Assembly: GCF_014649855.1 (NCBI RefSeq)
Contig: NZ_BMTV01000036.1
Span: forward strand, 1 to 64,000
Length of the DNA stretch: 64,000 bases
Direction: 5' to 3'
From: Streptomyces roseolus
Lineage (GTDB): Bacteria; Actinomycetota; Actinomycetes; Streptomycetales; Streptomycetaceae
Part shown: positions 24,448 to 33,410 of the stretch, piece after piece
Layout of the letters: each line of letters opens with the position of its first letter
How positions within the stretch are numbered: position 1 is the stretch's first letter
Translations under genes and position numbers: made by a program
Notes under the pieces: generated by a model
What the model was told of the DNA's origin: nothing
Seen by the model: the letters and a program-made list of their open reading frames with translations, nothing else
Database searches by the model: none

Positions 24448-24999
24448 TCACCTCCCCAGCCGCTTCAGGACGTCGGAGAGCGCCGGGGCCTCCCGGTCGC
24501 GCCGGGACACCGAGGTGACCGGCAGCGGCCAGGGGATGCCGAGCTCCGGGTCGTCGAAGGCGATCGTCACGTCCTCGGCGGGGTCGTGCGGGCGGTCGAT
24601 CCGGTAGGAGACGTCCGCGGGCCCGGTCAGCGCCTGGAAGCCGTGCGCGCAGCCGGCGGGGACGTACAGGGTCGCCTGCGTCTCGCCGGACAGCTCGACA
24701 CAGAGCCGGCCGAGGTACGTCGGCGAGTCCGGCCGCAGGTCGACGACGACGTCGAGGATCCTGCCGTACGAGCACCGCACCAGCTTCGCCTCGCCGGCGC
24801 CCGAGCGCAGGTGCATCCCGCGCACCACGCCCCGGACCGAACGGGACAGGCTGTCCTGGACGAAGGCGTCCGGGTCGATCCCCGCCGAGCGGACGACCTC
24901 GGCGTCGAAGGTGCGGCAGAAGGAGCCGCGCGCGTCGGTGTGCGGCGTCGGCTCGAAGAGGCGGGCGCCGGCGATCTCCGGGACGTGGGTCGTTTTCAT
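24448..24999 (-). CDS. dTDP-4-dehydrorhamnose 3,5-epimerase-like (RmlC family) protein
   Basis: A 183-residue cupin of the RmlC family. Start ATG 24999 overlaps the previous stop as ATGA. Family features are HTDARGSFCRTFDAEV, GVVRGMHLRS with the catalytic His, LDVVVDLRPDSPTYLG, and YVPAGCAHGFQAL. The enzyme epimerises C3 and/or C5 of a 4-keto-6-deoxy nucleotide sugar. No RmlA, RmlB or RmlD gene is in the operon, while a CDP-glucose type cytidylyltransferase is, so the substrate may be a CDP-4-keto sugar and not dTDP-rhamnose. That assignment is an inference. Confidence 0.9.
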   Translation of the reverse strand: MKTTHVPEIAGARLFEPTPHTDARGSFCRTFDAEVVRSAGIDPDAFVQDSLSRSVRGVVRGMHLRSGAGEAKLVRCSYGRILDVVVDLRPDSPTYLGRLCVELSGETQATLYVPAGCAHGFQALTGPADVSYRIDRPHDPAEDVTIAFDDPELGIPWPLPVTSVSRRDREAPALSDVLKRLGR

Positions 25000-26198
25000 C
25001 GTGCCTTCCGGGACGTGGGGACGGGGGCGGGGAACAGGGACGAGGACAACGCGGCGAAGTGGGCGTCGAGCCGGCGCGCGGTGACGCCGTTCCGTTCGGC
25101 GAGGACGCGGCGCACCTCGGCCGCGTGCTCCTCCAGCGCGTGGAACCGGTCGAGCAGCCGGCCGGCGTCGACCTCGCGCGCCGGGTGCCGGTACGCCCCG
25201 AGGCCCATGTCCTCCATCAGCGCGTCGCTCTTCGCGGCGTAGCTGAGCGCGAGCGTCGGCGTTCCGGTCCGCAGCGCGCACACCAGGTTGTGGTAACGCG
25301 TCGCGACCACCGCCTCGGCCGCCGCCGTCTCCGCCATCAGCTCCGTGAGCGAGGCCGCCTCCGCGGCGGTGACCAGCGGCGAGTCGACCGCGTCGAGGAT
25401 CGCGGCGACCACCCTCGCGTCGCCGGCGTCGCCGGTGAGGAGCCGCACCCGACGCCCCTCCTCCGCCAGGGCGCGGACGAAGCGGGTCGTCCCCTCCACG
25501 TAACGGCGGTGGATCTCCCCGGCCCTGGCCCGGTCGTCGTTGCCGCCGTGGAAGTCCATGACGCCGACGCACACCGGTCCCGGCGGTGCGCCCGGGGGCG
25601 GCGCCGGCAGGGCGAACGCGAGGTCGGGGTGGACCGCGTCGCCGGTGGTGTCCACGCCCATCGCCCGCATCGCGTCCCGGGACAGCCCGTCCCGGTAGGA
25701 GCGGTACGCGGCCAGCCGGGCCGACCAGCGGACCAGGACGCGGGTCGGCCGCTCGGCGACCGCGTCCGCGCCCACCCCGACCAGGGCGACGGGGGTCCGA
25801 AGGAGCCGGCCGCTCGCGCAGAGCAGGAAGAGGGAGTACGGGAAGCCCCACGGCCGCAGCGGCAGCGTGGCCTCCAGGACGCCCATGCCCGGCACGATGA
25901 CCAGGTCGTGCCGGCGCACCCAGGCGGCGGTGCGGACGGCGTCGACGAGCTTGCCCAGCGCCTTCCCGGCGACCGCGCCCGCCCGCGACGCGGTCCGGTA
26001 CTCGCCCCGGTACCAGTGCAGCCGGGTCGCCGGGATGCCGAACCGGGCCGTGACGGCCTCCGGGCCGCCGCACAGCGCGTCGACGACCGCCGTCGGGTGC
26101 GCGGCGCGCAGGTACCGGAGGACGGCGTCGAGCGAGCCGTCGTTGCCGAGATTGCCGGAGCCGAGCAGTCCGAACACGCCGACGCGTACGGGGGTCAC
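24996..26198 (-). CDS. Polysaccharide pyruvyl transferase family protein
   Basis: A 400-residue enzyme of the PS_pyruv_trans family, which adds a pyruvate ketal from PEP to a sugar or acts on related acceptors. GTG 26198 overlaps the upstream stop as GTGA. The N-terminus VRVGVFGLLGSGNLGNDGSL is diagnostic (the G-x-x-N-x-G-D/N pattern), and the second half has VVATRYHNLVCALRTGTPTL with the R-Y/F-H of the active site, followed by LALSYAAKSDALMEDMGLG. Pyruvyl groups would add negative charge to the exopolysaccharide. Flanked by a GT2 gene and the epimerase gene. Confidence 0.9.
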   Translation of the reverse strand: MTPVRVGVFGLLGSGNLGNDGSLDAVLRYLRAAHPTAVVDALCGGPEAVTARFGIPATRLHWYRGEYRTASRAGAVAGKALGKLVDAVRTAAWVRRHDLVIVPGMGVLEATLPLRPWGFPYSLFLLCASGRLLRTPVALVGVGADAVAERPTRVLVRWSARLAAYRSYRDGLSRDAMRAMGVDTTGDAVHPDLAFALPAPPPGAPPGPVCVGVMDFHGGNDDRARAGEIHRRYVEGTTRFVRALAEEGRRVRLLTGDAGDARVVAAILDAVDSPLVTAAEAASLTELMAETAAAEAVVATRYHNLVCALRTGTPTLALSYAAKSDALMEDMGLGAYRHPAREVDAGRLLDRFHALEEHAAEVRRVLAERNGVTARRLDAHFAALSSSLFPAPVPTSRKAR

Positions 26199-27142
26199 CG
26201 CCGCCTTCCCTCGCGGCCGGCGACCAGCGCGTCGACCGAGACGGTCAGCTGCGCCGGGTCGACCGGGGCGCGGTCCTCCACCCGCTCGCCGGCGCCCGGC
26301 CGGGCCCGGCTCGCCGCCCAGTCCGCCAGGTGCCGGTAGCAGGCGCGCCGGTCCGCGGAGGAGAGCGGGGCCCGCCGGATCGCCGCGACGAACCCCCACA
26401 CGTACTCGGCGAGCAGCCGCGGCGTCGGGTGCAGCGGGCCCGCCCGGCGCGGGTCCAGGTTGACGCAGCGGGCCCGCTTGGAGGGGTTCGCCCGCTCGGC
26501 GCGGGTGGGGTGGTCGCGGCGGAAGTACAGCAGCTCCGGCACCTGGTGGAAGGGGCCGTTGAGGCCGATCTCGGCGACGAAGGTGCGGTCCGCGTGGTGG
26601 TAGCTGTCGTGCGGCCGCACCCGGCGGAGCACGTCGGCGCGGATCACGCCGTAGAAGTCGTCGCCACCCGGCTCGAACAGCATGCTGCGGAAGCGTTCGG
26701 GGGCGTGCGGGGAGGCGGTGGCCAGACCGTACGCGTACGGCACCTTCACCCGGCCGTCGCCGTCGATGACGGCCTGGTCGGCGTGGGCGAGGATCACCTC
26801 CGGCCGCTCGTCCAGGGCCTCCACGCAGCGCCGCAGCAGGTCCCTGGCGTACAGGTCGTCGTGCGAGGCCCACTTGAACAGTTCGCCGCGGCACTCGGTG
26901 AAGACGTGGTTGTGGTTCGGCGCCGCACCGATGTTCCGGGCGAGCCGGAGGTAGCGGATCCGCGGATCGCGCGCGGCGTAGTCGCGGCAGATCTCCTCGG
27001 TCCCGTCGGTCGACGCGTTGTCGGAGACCACCAGCTCGAAGTCCCCGTACGTCTGCCCGAGAAGGGCGTCGAAGGACTCGGCGAGGTACTCCTCGCCGTT
27101 GTACACGGGCAGGCCGATGCTGAGCCGGGGAACGGCGGTCAT
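26195..27142 (-). CDS. Family 2 glycosyltransferase
   Basis: A 315-residue GT-A fold enzyme that adds one sugar to the lipid-linked repeat unit on the cytoplasmic side. The N-terminus LSIGLPVYNGEEYLAESFDA and ELVVSDNASTDGTEEICRDY are typical of GT2, and ASHDDLY supplies the DxD-like metal site. ATG 27142 overlaps the flippase stop as ATGA. No membrane segment is seen. Donor and acceptor are unknown. Confidence 0.92.
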   Translation of the reverse strand: MTAVPRLSIGLPVYNGEEYLAESFDALLGQTYGDFELVVSDNASTDGTEEICRDYAARDPRIRYLRLARNIGAAPNHNHVFTECRGELFKWASHDDLYARDLLRRCVEALDERPEVILAHADQAVIDGDGRVKVPYAYGLATASPHAPERFRSMLFEPGGDDFYGVIRADVLRRVRPHDSYHHADRTFVAEIGLNGPFHQVPELLYFRRDHPTRAERANPSKRARCVNLDPRRAGPLHPTPRLLAEYVWGFVAAIRRAPLSSADRRACYRHLADWAASRARPGAGERVEDRAPVDPAQLTVSVDALVAGREGRRR

Positions 27143-28437
27143 GAGGTCCTCACTTCACGGATCGGTTTCTGGTCGTGCTCACGCAGGGCGGACCGCAGCT
27201 GGAGCCACCACACGGCCGAGCCGGCGAGGGTCGCCGCGGCGACGCCCCAGGCCGAGCCGACCGCGCCGCCCGCCACCGCGCCGCCGAGCCCGCCGGCGGC
27301 GTAGCAGGAGGAGGCGAAGAGCTGGGCGCGCAGACCGCGCCGGGCCGCGCCGAGCGCGCGCAGCCCGGCGGCCGCGCCGGTGCCGAGGCCGGCGCCCGCG
27401 ACCCCGAGGGCGGCCGGGACGACGAGCGGCGCGGCCGAGTGCCAGACGTCGCCGAGCACCAGCGCGCCCGCCCGGTCCGGCACCAGGAGCAGCGCCGCGC
27501 CCCACAGCAGCGCCGCGCCCGCCTGCCCGCCGCCGAGCAGCAGGCAGAACCGGCCGAGCCGGTGCGGCGTCCGGTCGAGGACCCGCGCCGCCTCCGCGAC
27601 CGTGACGAGCGACAGGCCCATCAGCACGGCGAGGAACGGCCCCAGGAGCAGCTCGGCGCCCCGGACCGCGCCCACCGCGCCCGCCCCGGCGAGCGCGCCG
27701 AGCCCGTACGCCCGCAGCTGGCCCGCGCCGCTGAGGCTGACGTTCTCGACGAGGTACCGGCCGCCGAGGTCGCTCTGCTCGCGCAGCCAGCCGCGCACCG
27801 CGCCCGGCCGGGGCCGCACGCCGGACTGGAGGCAGCCGTACGCCGCGGCGACGGCGGCCGACCCGCCCCAGGCCAGCAGGAAGGCGGCCACGCCGCCCAC
27901 CCGGGCCGCCACCACCAGGGCGGGGACGAGCGCGACGCCCCACACCACGTCGTTGACGAAGGCCTTGCGGCCCTGGCCGGCGGCGAAGAACGCGAACCGC
28001 CAGGCGTCCTGGAGCAGCAGCGCGGGCAGCACGACCCCCAGGCACGCGAACGCCGCGCCCGTGCCGCCGCCCAGGGCGAGCCCGACCGCCAGGCACACCG
28101 CGCCGACAGCGGCGCCGACGCCCAGCGCGGCGCCCGACGAACGGGCCGCGGCGGCCCGCCAGGACGCCGCCGGCACCGCGCTGAAGCGCACCACCAGCGG
28201 ATCGGTGGCGATGCCCCGGGAGACGTTGAGGACCACGCCGTACGTCACCCACGCCAGGCTGAACACGCCGAAGGCGGCGAGGCCGAGCGAGCGGGCCACG
28301 TAGACGCCCACCGCGAAGTTGGTCATGCTGGAGGCCGCCTGGTCGGCGAGGCCCCAGGACAGCCGGCCGGCGAGCGCCCGCCGGCCGGAGCGCCCCGCCG
28401 GGGCCGCCTCCGCCGCCTTCCCCTCCTCGGTGGTCAC
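27139..28437 (-). CDS. Polysaccharide flippase (Wzx/MOP-like)
   Basis: A 432-residue integral membrane protein with about 12 helices, very rich in Ala, Gly, Leu and Val. The N-terminal part SWGLADQAASSMTNFAVGVY is typical of the lipopolysaccharide/exopolysaccharide exporter group of the MOP superfamily. It should flip the undecaprenyl-linked repeat unit to the outer face. The start is GTG 28437, 5 bases after the upstream stop, and the end overlaps the GT2 start. It is the only flippase candidate in the operon, which supports this role. Confidence 0.88.
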   Translation of the reverse strand: MTTEEGKAAEAAPAGRSGRRALAGRLSWGLADQAASSMTNFAVGVYVARSLGLAAFGVFSLAWVTYGVVLNVSRGIATDPLVVRFSAVPAASWRAAAARSSGAALGVGAAVGAVCLAVGLALGGGTGAAFACLGVVLPALLLQDAWRFAFFAAGQGRKAFVNDVVWGVALVPALVVAARVGGVAAFLLAWGGSAAVAAAYGCLQSGVRPRPGAVRGWLREQSDLGGRYLVENVSLSGAGQLRAYGLGALAGAGAVGAVRGAELLLGPFLAVLMGLSLVTVAEAARVLDRTPHRLGRFCLLLGGGQAGAALLWGAALLLVPDRAGALVLGDVWHSAAPLVVPAALGVAGAGLGTGAAAGLRALGAARRGLRAQLFASSCYAAGGLGGAVAGGAVGSAWGVAAATLAGSAVWWLQLRSALREHDQKPIREVRTS

Positions 28438-28442
28438 CGGCC

Positions 28443-29717
28443 TCACGCCTTGATCAGCCCGGCGTCGCGCAGCGCCTCGGCCGCGGTGGCGACGGTGTCG
28501 AAGGGCAGCCCGGACCGCTCGGCCACGTCCAGCAGGCTCGGTCCGCCGTCGGAGAGGCTGAGCACCCACAACATCGCGAGCTGCGCCTCCTTGGCGTCGC
28601 TGCGCCCGCCGAGCGAGTCGTACAGCCCGCGCCTGCCGAGCTGCGGTTCGCCGTACGGGCTGAGGTTGACGTACCGCCGGTTGCGGTCGAGCACCGCGAA
28701 CGCCTCCCGGCAGACCGCGAGGGTGTCCTCCATGGCCTCCGGGGAGACGAAGTCCGGGTCGTCCGCCGAGGTGTGGTACTCGGGATAGCCGCCGTACGGC
28801 GTCCGGCTGAGCGAGCCGACCCCGAGGTCGAAGCCGGGGGAGCAGTACTGCCGCTCGTCGTAGCCGTACGGCGCGAAGTCGACGATCCCGTGCGGGCGTC
28901 CGGACGTCTCCAGGACGTGCCGGAGCACCCGGTCGATCTCCGCGTCGCCGCGCCTGCTCCGCTTGTACGTGAGCCGGCCCCGGTCGCCCGCGCAGGCCAG
29001 CACGAGGCCGTGCTTCACCCGCTCGATCCGCTCCGCGTTGCGGGCCAGCCAGGTGATGGCGCCGATGGTGCCGGGCGCGAAGACGAACCGGTACGTGTAG
29101 TGCGGCGTCCCCTCCGCGAGCGCCCGGGCGAGGAAGACCGCCACGGCGATCCCGGCCAGGTTGTCGTTGGCGAGCGCCGGGTGGCAGACGTGACTGGAGA
29201 CGATCACCTCGTCGGCGACCCGGCCGGGGACCACGTGCTCGGCGTAGGTGAGGTGCCCGTCGGCGAGCGTGGAGTCGATCCGCACCTCGTACGGGCCGTC
29301 CGGCAGGGCGTCCAGGGTGTTCTGGGACAGGCAGAAGCCCCACTCCGGCGTGTAGTAGCTGGTCCGGTACGGCACCAGGTCCGGCTGGTCCGGCAGGGTG
29401 TGCAGATGGCCGCGGAGCTCGGACAGCGGCATCGTCGCCGCGACCGGCACGCTGTAGCCGAGCACGTGGAGGCTGGACGCGGCGAAGTCGACGACCCGCC
29501 GGCCGGTGGCGTCGGCCACGTACGCGTCCCTGATGTTCCACTCCTGCGGCACCGTCCAGTCGAGCACCCGCGTCCCGGTCGGCACCTCGTGCACCCGCAG
29601 CGGGACGTACTCGCCCACGACGTCCAGGGTGGCGCGCACCCCGTCGCCGGTGATGCTCCGGCACAGCGGGTACAGCCGCTCCACCAGGGCGTGCATCTCC
29701 TCGCCCGGCGTCGTCAT
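28443..29717 (-). CDS. DUF4910/DUF2172 aminopeptidase-like protein
   Basis: A 424-residue soluble protein of the DUF4910 family, related to zinc aminopeptidases of the M28 type. Likely metal ligands are the His and Asp residues in SSHVCHPALANDNLAGIAVA and in GGYPEYHTSADDPDFVSPEA. The last 60 residues form a winged-helix-like tail (LLDVAERSGLPFDTVATAAE). The start ATG 29717 overlaps the epimerase stop as ATGA. These proteins recur in glycan clusters next to G1P cytidylyltransferase, SAM methyltransferase and PIG-L genes, where they may trim an amide or acyl group from a sugar intermediate. The reaction is not established. Confidence 0.88.
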   Translation of the reverse strand: MTTPGEEMHALVERLYPLCRSITGDGVRATLDVVGEYVPLRVHEVPTGTRVLDWTVPQEWNIRDAYVADATGRRVVDFAASSLHVLGYSVPVAATMPLSELRGHLHTLPDQPDLVPYRTSYYTPEWGFCLSQNTLDALPDGPYEVRIDSTLADGHLTYAEHVVPGRVADEVIVSSHVCHPALANDNLAGIAVAVFLARALAEGTPHYTYRFVFAPGTIGAITWLARNAERIERVKHGLVLACAGDRGRLTYKRSRRGDAEIDRVLRHVLETSGRPHGIVDFAPYGYDERQYCSPGFDLGVGSLSRTPYGGYPEYHTSADDPDFVSPEAMEDTLAVCREAFAVLDRNRRYVNLSPYGEPQLGRRGLYDSLGGRSDAKEAQLAMLWVLSLSDGGPSLLDVAERSGLPFDTVATAAEALRDAGLIKA

Positions 29718-30736
29718 CGACGTCGCAGGGTGTCGTCGACGGCCCCGGCCTCGGCGGAGGCGCGCAGCACCGCGAGCCGGGTGAAGCGCCGCTCGAAGGC
29801 CTCGCGGCCCAGGCCGTGTGCGCGGTAGGCGTCGGCGAGTTCGAGCGCGCCGCGCTTCACCGACCACGCGCAGTCGAAGCCGGGGACGGCCGCCCGGAAG
29901 CGGGAGAAGTCCACCCGGTACGAGCGCGGGTCGGCGCCGGTCTCCCCGGTGATCACCACCTTCGAGCCCTCCACCGCCTCGGCGACCTGCTCGGCGATCT
30001 CGGCGACCGTCACGTTGTTGCCCTCGCCGCCGATGTTGAACGCCCGGTCGTGCACGGCTTCCCGGGGGGCCGTCAGGGCCGCCGCGAACGCGCGGGCGAT
30101 GTCCTCGGCGTGCACCAGCGGACGCCACGGGGTGCCGTCGGAGAGCACCAGGACCTCGCCGGACAGCAGCGCGTGCCCCACCAGGTTGTTCAGGACGATG
30201 TCGGCGCGCAGCCGGGGCGAGAAGCCGAAGGCGGTGGCGTTGCGCAGGTACACCGGGCTGAAGTCGCCGTCCGCGAGCGCGTGCAGGTCGTCCTCGACGC
30301 GCACCTTGGACTCCGCGTACGGCGTCACCGGGCGCAGCGGCGCGTCCTCGCCGACCAGTCCGTCGCCGCCGGCCGCGCCGTACACCGAGCACGTCGACGC
30401 GTACAGGAAGCGCCGCACGCCGGCGTCGCGGGCCAGCCGGGCGAGGCGCACCGAGGCGTGGTGGTTGATGTCGTAGGTGAGCTCCGGCGCCAGCGAGCCG
30501 AGCGGGTCGTTGGAGAGCGCGGCCAGGTGGATCACCGCGTCCACCCCGGCCACGTGCTCGGCCGTGACGTCGCGCAGGTCCACCCGGTGCCCGGGCGGGT
30601 CCGCGGGCGCCGGGCCCAGGACGCAGTCGGCGAAGAGGCCGGCGTCCAGGCCGACGACCTCGTGCCCGGCGGCCGCCAGGACCGGGGCCATCACGGTGCC
30701 CAGGTAGCCCTGGTGTCCGGTCAGCAGTACGCGCAC
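29714..30736 (-). CDS. NAD-dependent epimerase/dehydratase (extended SDR)
   Basis: A 340-residue nucleotide-sugar enzyme. The NAD-binding motif is LLTGHQGYLGTVMAPVLAA (G-x-x-G-x-x-G). The catalytic triad is formed by Ser/Thr in YASTCSVYG and the Tyr and Lys of TPYAESKVRVE. It lacks features that would separate a 4-epimerase from a 4-reductase or 4,6-dehydratase by eye. Located 3 bases downstream of the PIG-L stop in transcription order and coupled to the DUF4910 gene. Likely substrate is the CDP-linked sugar made by the cytidylyltransferase of this operon. Confidence 0.9.
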   Translation of the reverse strand: MRVLLTGHQGYLGTVMAPVLAAAGHEVVGLDAGLFADCVLGPAPADPPGHRVDLRDVTAEHVAGVDAVIHLAALSNDPLGSLAPELTYDINHHASVRLARLARDAGVRRFLYASTCSVYGAAGGDGLVGEDAPLRPVTPYAESKVRVEDDLHALADGDFSPVYLRNATAFGFSPRLRADIVLNNLVGHALLSGEVLVLSDGTPWRPLVHAEDIARAFAAALTAPREAVHDRAFNIGGEGNNVTVAEIAEQVAEAVEGSKVVITGETGADPRSYRVDFSRFRAAVPGFDCAWSVKRGALELADAYRAHGLGREAFERRFTRLAVLRASAEAGAVDDTLRRR

Positions 30737-30739
30737 GAT

Positions 30740-31387
30740 TCATTCCCCCAGGTCGAGAGTGAGTTTGGTGACGTCGAAGGCCTCCGCGTAGCGCGCGTGG
30801 CATTCGATGCCGCGGATCCGGGCCAGGCCGAGGAAGGCCTCCCGGTCGTACCAGGGCCGGTGCCCCTGCGAGGGGTAGTGCTCCTGCAGCAGCCGCACCT
30901 TCTCCTCGGCGGTCCCCGCCGTCAGCGGCTGGTACGCCGTCGGGCGGCCGAGGTCGGCGTCCCACTTGACGATCTCGTAGCCGAGCACGAGGTGGTCGCG
31001 GAACGCGGTGGGCACCAGCCGGGCCAGGCCCCGGTGGTCCTGGTGCGCGTCGGCGGTCCGCGGGGCGAGGACGACGTCCGGCTCCGTCCCCGCCCGCAGC
31101 TCCTCCACCGCCGCCTTGGCCTCGTCCCAGTGGGCGGGCAGCCGGCCGTCCGGCAGCTTCAGCACGGTCAGCCGCAGGTCGGCGTCCGGGCAGAAGGCGG
31201 CGAGCGCGGCCCGCTCCTCCGCCTCCCGCTCACCGCCTCCGCCGGTCAGCACCAGCGCGTCGACGCGGACGCCCGGCCGGGCCCGGCAGACCGTCAGCAG
31301 CGTGCCGCCCGCGCCGATCGCGATGTCGTCGCAGTGCGCGCCGACCGCGGCGACCCGCTCCACGGGCCCGGCCCCCAGCCGGATCAC
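30740..31387 (-). CDS. PIG-L family (LmbE-like) deacetylase
   Basis: A 215-residue zinc-dependent N-deacetylase-like enzyme. The metal motif is AVGAHCDDIAIGAGGTLL, where A-H-C-D-D replaces the usual A-H-P-D-D, and the third ligand lies in TADAHQDHRGLARLV. It starts at GTG 31387, overlapping the previous stop as GTGA. PIG-L enzymes remove acetyl or acyl groups from GlcNAc-type or amide-linked substrates. Here it may expose an amino group on a sugar of the repeat unit, working with the aminotransferase or DUF4910 product. The Pro to Cys change is unusual but also occurs in some cluster-associated members. Confidence 0.9.
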   Translation of the reverse strand: MIRLGAGPVERVAAVGAHCDDIAIGAGGTLLTVCRARPGVRVDALVLTGGGGEREAEERAALAAFCPDADLRLTVLKLPDGRLPAHWDEAKAAVEELRAGTEPDVVLAPRTADAHQDHRGLARLVPTAFRDHLVLGYEIVKWDADLGRPTAYQPLTAGTAEEKVRLLQEHYPSQGHRPWYDREAFLGLARIRGIECHARYAEAFDVTKLTLDLGE

Positions 31388-32178
31388 GCCCGCGCTCCCA
31401 CGCGGTCCCGCTCCCACACGGCCCACGGCCGGTCGCCCCGGGCGTAGGCCTCGTCGAGCGCCGCCCGCTCCTTCACCGTGTCCGTCGGCTTCCAGAACCC
31501 GCGGTGCCGGTGGGCGACGAGCCGGCCCTCCTTGGCCAGGCCGGCGCAGCCGTCGGCGACCAGGTCCCCGCCCTCCGGTATGTGGTCGAAGACCTCCTGC
31601 CGGAGCACGAAGTAGCCGCCGTTCTCCCACAGCGGCAGCTCGCTCACCGGGGTGATGCCCCCGACCAGGCCGTCCTCGCCCAGGTCCACGCAGTGGAACG
31701 ACGACTGCGGCGGCACCACCATCATCGACGCGCCGGCGTCCCGCCGCGCGAAGCGGTCGATCATCTCCGGCAGCGGGGCGTCGGTGAGCACGTCCGCGTA
31801 GTTGGCGAGGAACATCTCGTCGCCGTCCAGGTGGTGGCGGACCCGGCGCAGCCGCTCGCCGATCGGCGACTCGATGCCGGTCTGCGCGAAGGTGATCGTC
31901 CAGTCGGCGATGTCGGTGGTGAGCAGCTCGGTCCGGCCGCCCCGCAGCACGAAGTCGTTGGAGGTCGTCTCCTCGTAGCTGAGGAAGAACTCCTTGATGT
32001 GGTGCGCGCCGTAGCCGAGGCACAGGATGAACTCGGTGTGCCCGTAGTACGCGTAGTACCGCATGACGTGCCAGATCAGCGGCCGGGGGCCGACCATCGC
32101 CATCGGCTTGGGCACGTCGTCGGAGGCCCCGGCGCGCATGCGCAGCCCGTAACCGCCGCAGAACAGGACGACCTTCAT
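31384..32178 (-). CDS. Glucose-1-phosphate cytidylyltransferase (RfbF-like)
   Basis: A 264-residue nucleotidyltransferase that should make CDP-glucose from CTP and glucose-1-phosphate. The signature MKVVLFCGGYGLRMR and DDVPKPMAMVGPRPLIWHVM, followed by HTEFILCLGYGAHHIKEFF, is that of RfbF and distinguishes it from dTDP- or UDP-type enzymes. GFWKPTDTVKERAALDEAY closes the family pattern. Start ATG 32178 overlaps the methyltransferase stop as ATGA. It opens a CDP-sugar branch together with the neighbouring epimerase and C-methyltransferase. A typical CDP-glucose 4,6-dehydratase (RfbG) is not evident, unless the SDR gene fills that role. Confidence 0.92.
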   Translation of the reverse strand: MKVVLFCGGYGLRMRAGASDDVPKPMAMVGPRPLIWHVMRYYAYYGHTEFILCLGYGAHHIKEFFLSYEETTSNDFVLRGGRTELLTTDIADWTITFAQTGIESPIGERLRRVRHHLDGDEMFLANYADVLTDAPLPEMIDRFARRDAGASMMVVPPQSSFHCVDLGEDGLVGGITPVSELPLWENGGYFVLRQEVFDHIPEGGDLVADGCAGLAKEGRLVAHRHRGFWKPTDTVKERAALDEAYARGDRPWAVWERDRVGARA

Positions 32179-33410
32179 CGCGTCACCTCGACGATGCTCA
32201 GTTCCGGGATGGGGAAGACCAGCCGGCCGCCCCACTCGTGCACGTAGGACAGCTGCTCGACCAGCTCGTCCCGCAGGTTCCACGGGAGGACGAGCACGTA
32301 GTCCGGCCGGTCGGCGGCGATCCGCTCGGGCGGCAGGACCGGGATCCGGGTGCCCGGGGTGAACCTGCCGTGCTTGTAGGGGTTGCGGTCGACCGTGTAC
32401 GGGAGCAGGTCAGGCCGGATGCCGCAGTGGTTGAGCAGCGTGTTGCCCTTGCCGGGGGCGCCGTAGCCGACGACCGTCTCGCCCCGCTCGGCCGCCTCGA
32501 TCAGGAACCGCAGCAGGTCCCTGCGCACCTTCGCCACCCGCTCGGAGAACCGCGCGTACCCGGACAGCTCGTGGAGCCCGGCGGCCTTCTCCCGGTCGAG
32601 GACCTCCGCCACCCGGTCGCCCGGCTCGCCGGCCGCCTCCGCCGGGCGGGCCCACAGCCGGACCGAGCCGCCGTGCGTGGGCAGCAGCTCGACGTCCACC
32701 AGCGTCAGGCCGCCGCTCGCGAGCGCCCGGGCCGCCGACTCCACCGTGTAGTACTGGAAGTGCTCGTGGTAGATCGTGTCGTACTGGTTCTCCTCGATCA
32801 GGGTCAGCAGGTGCTGCACCTCGATCGACACCCAGCCGTCGTCGGCGACCAGCGCCCGCAGCCCCTCGGTGAACCCGACGACGTCCGGGATGTGCGCGTA
32901 CACGTTGTTCGCCACGACCAGGTCCGCCGGCCCGTGCTCGGCGCGCACCGCCGCACCGGTGCCCGGCGACAGGAACTCCGTGAGCGTCGGCACGCCCGCC
33001 TCCCGCGCCGCCGCGCCCACGTTCACCGACGGTTCGATGCCGAGGCAGCGGATCCCCCGCTCCACCACGTGCTTCAGCAGGTACCCGTCGTTGCTCGCCA
33101 CCTCGACGACGAACGCGTCCGGGCCGAGCCCGAGCCGCTCCACCGCGCCCGCCACGAAGGTCCGCGCGTGCTCCACCCAGGACGTCGAGTACGAGGAGAA
33201 GTACGCGTACTCCGTGAACGTCTCCTCCGGCGTGATCAGCGGCGGGAGCTGCGCGAGCCGGCACTCGGCGCACACCCGCAGGTGCAGCGGGTACGCGGGC
33301 TCCGGCAGGTCCAGCCGGTCCGCGGCGAGAAAGCTCTCGCACGGCGGGGTCGCCCCCAGGTCGACGACGCTCACCAGCGCCGCCGAGCCGCAGAGTCGGC
33401 ATCGTGTCAT
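32175..33410 (-). CDS. SAM-dependent sugar C-methyltransferase (NovU/TylC3-type)
   Basis: A 411-residue three-part enzyme: an N-terminal zinc-binding module (CRLCG at the start and CAECRLAQLPPL about 50 residues later), a central SAM-binding domain with FVVEVASNDGYLLKHVVERG, NNVYAHIPDVVGF and DTIYHEHFQYYTVES, and a C-terminal domain with VVGYGAPGKGNTLLNHCG. This is the layout of C-methyltransferases that add a methyl branch to keto sugars such as in mycarose or noviose synthesis. ATG 33410 shares one base with the stop of the previous gene. Product: probably a C-methyl-branched CDP-sugar in this operon. Confidence 0.92.
   Translation of the reverse strand: MTRCRLCGSAALVSVVDLGATPPCESFLAADRLDLPEPAYPLHLRVCAECRLAQLPPLITPEETFTEYAYFSSYSTSWVEHARTFVAGAVERLGLGPDAFVVEVASNDGYLLKHVVERGIRCLGIEPSVNVGAAAREAGVPTLTEFLSPGTGAAVRAEHGPADLVVANNVYAHIPDVVGFTEGLRALVADDGWVSIEVQHLLTLIEENQYDTIYHEHFQYYTVESAARALASGGLTLVDVELLPTHGGSVRLWARPAEAAGEPGDRVAEVLDREKAAGLHELSGYARFSERVAKVRRDLLRFLIEAAERGETVVGYGAPGKGNTLLNHCGIRPDLLPYTVDRNPYKHGRFTPGTRIPVLPPERIAADRPDYVLVLPWNLRDELVEQLSYVHEWGGRLVFPIPELSIVEVTR

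Noticed and set aside
24448-24999. Assignment to dTDP-L-rhamnose synthesis
   Set aside because: RmlA, RmlB and RmlD homologues are absent from the operon, and the nucleotidyltransferase present has the RfbF (CTP) signature.
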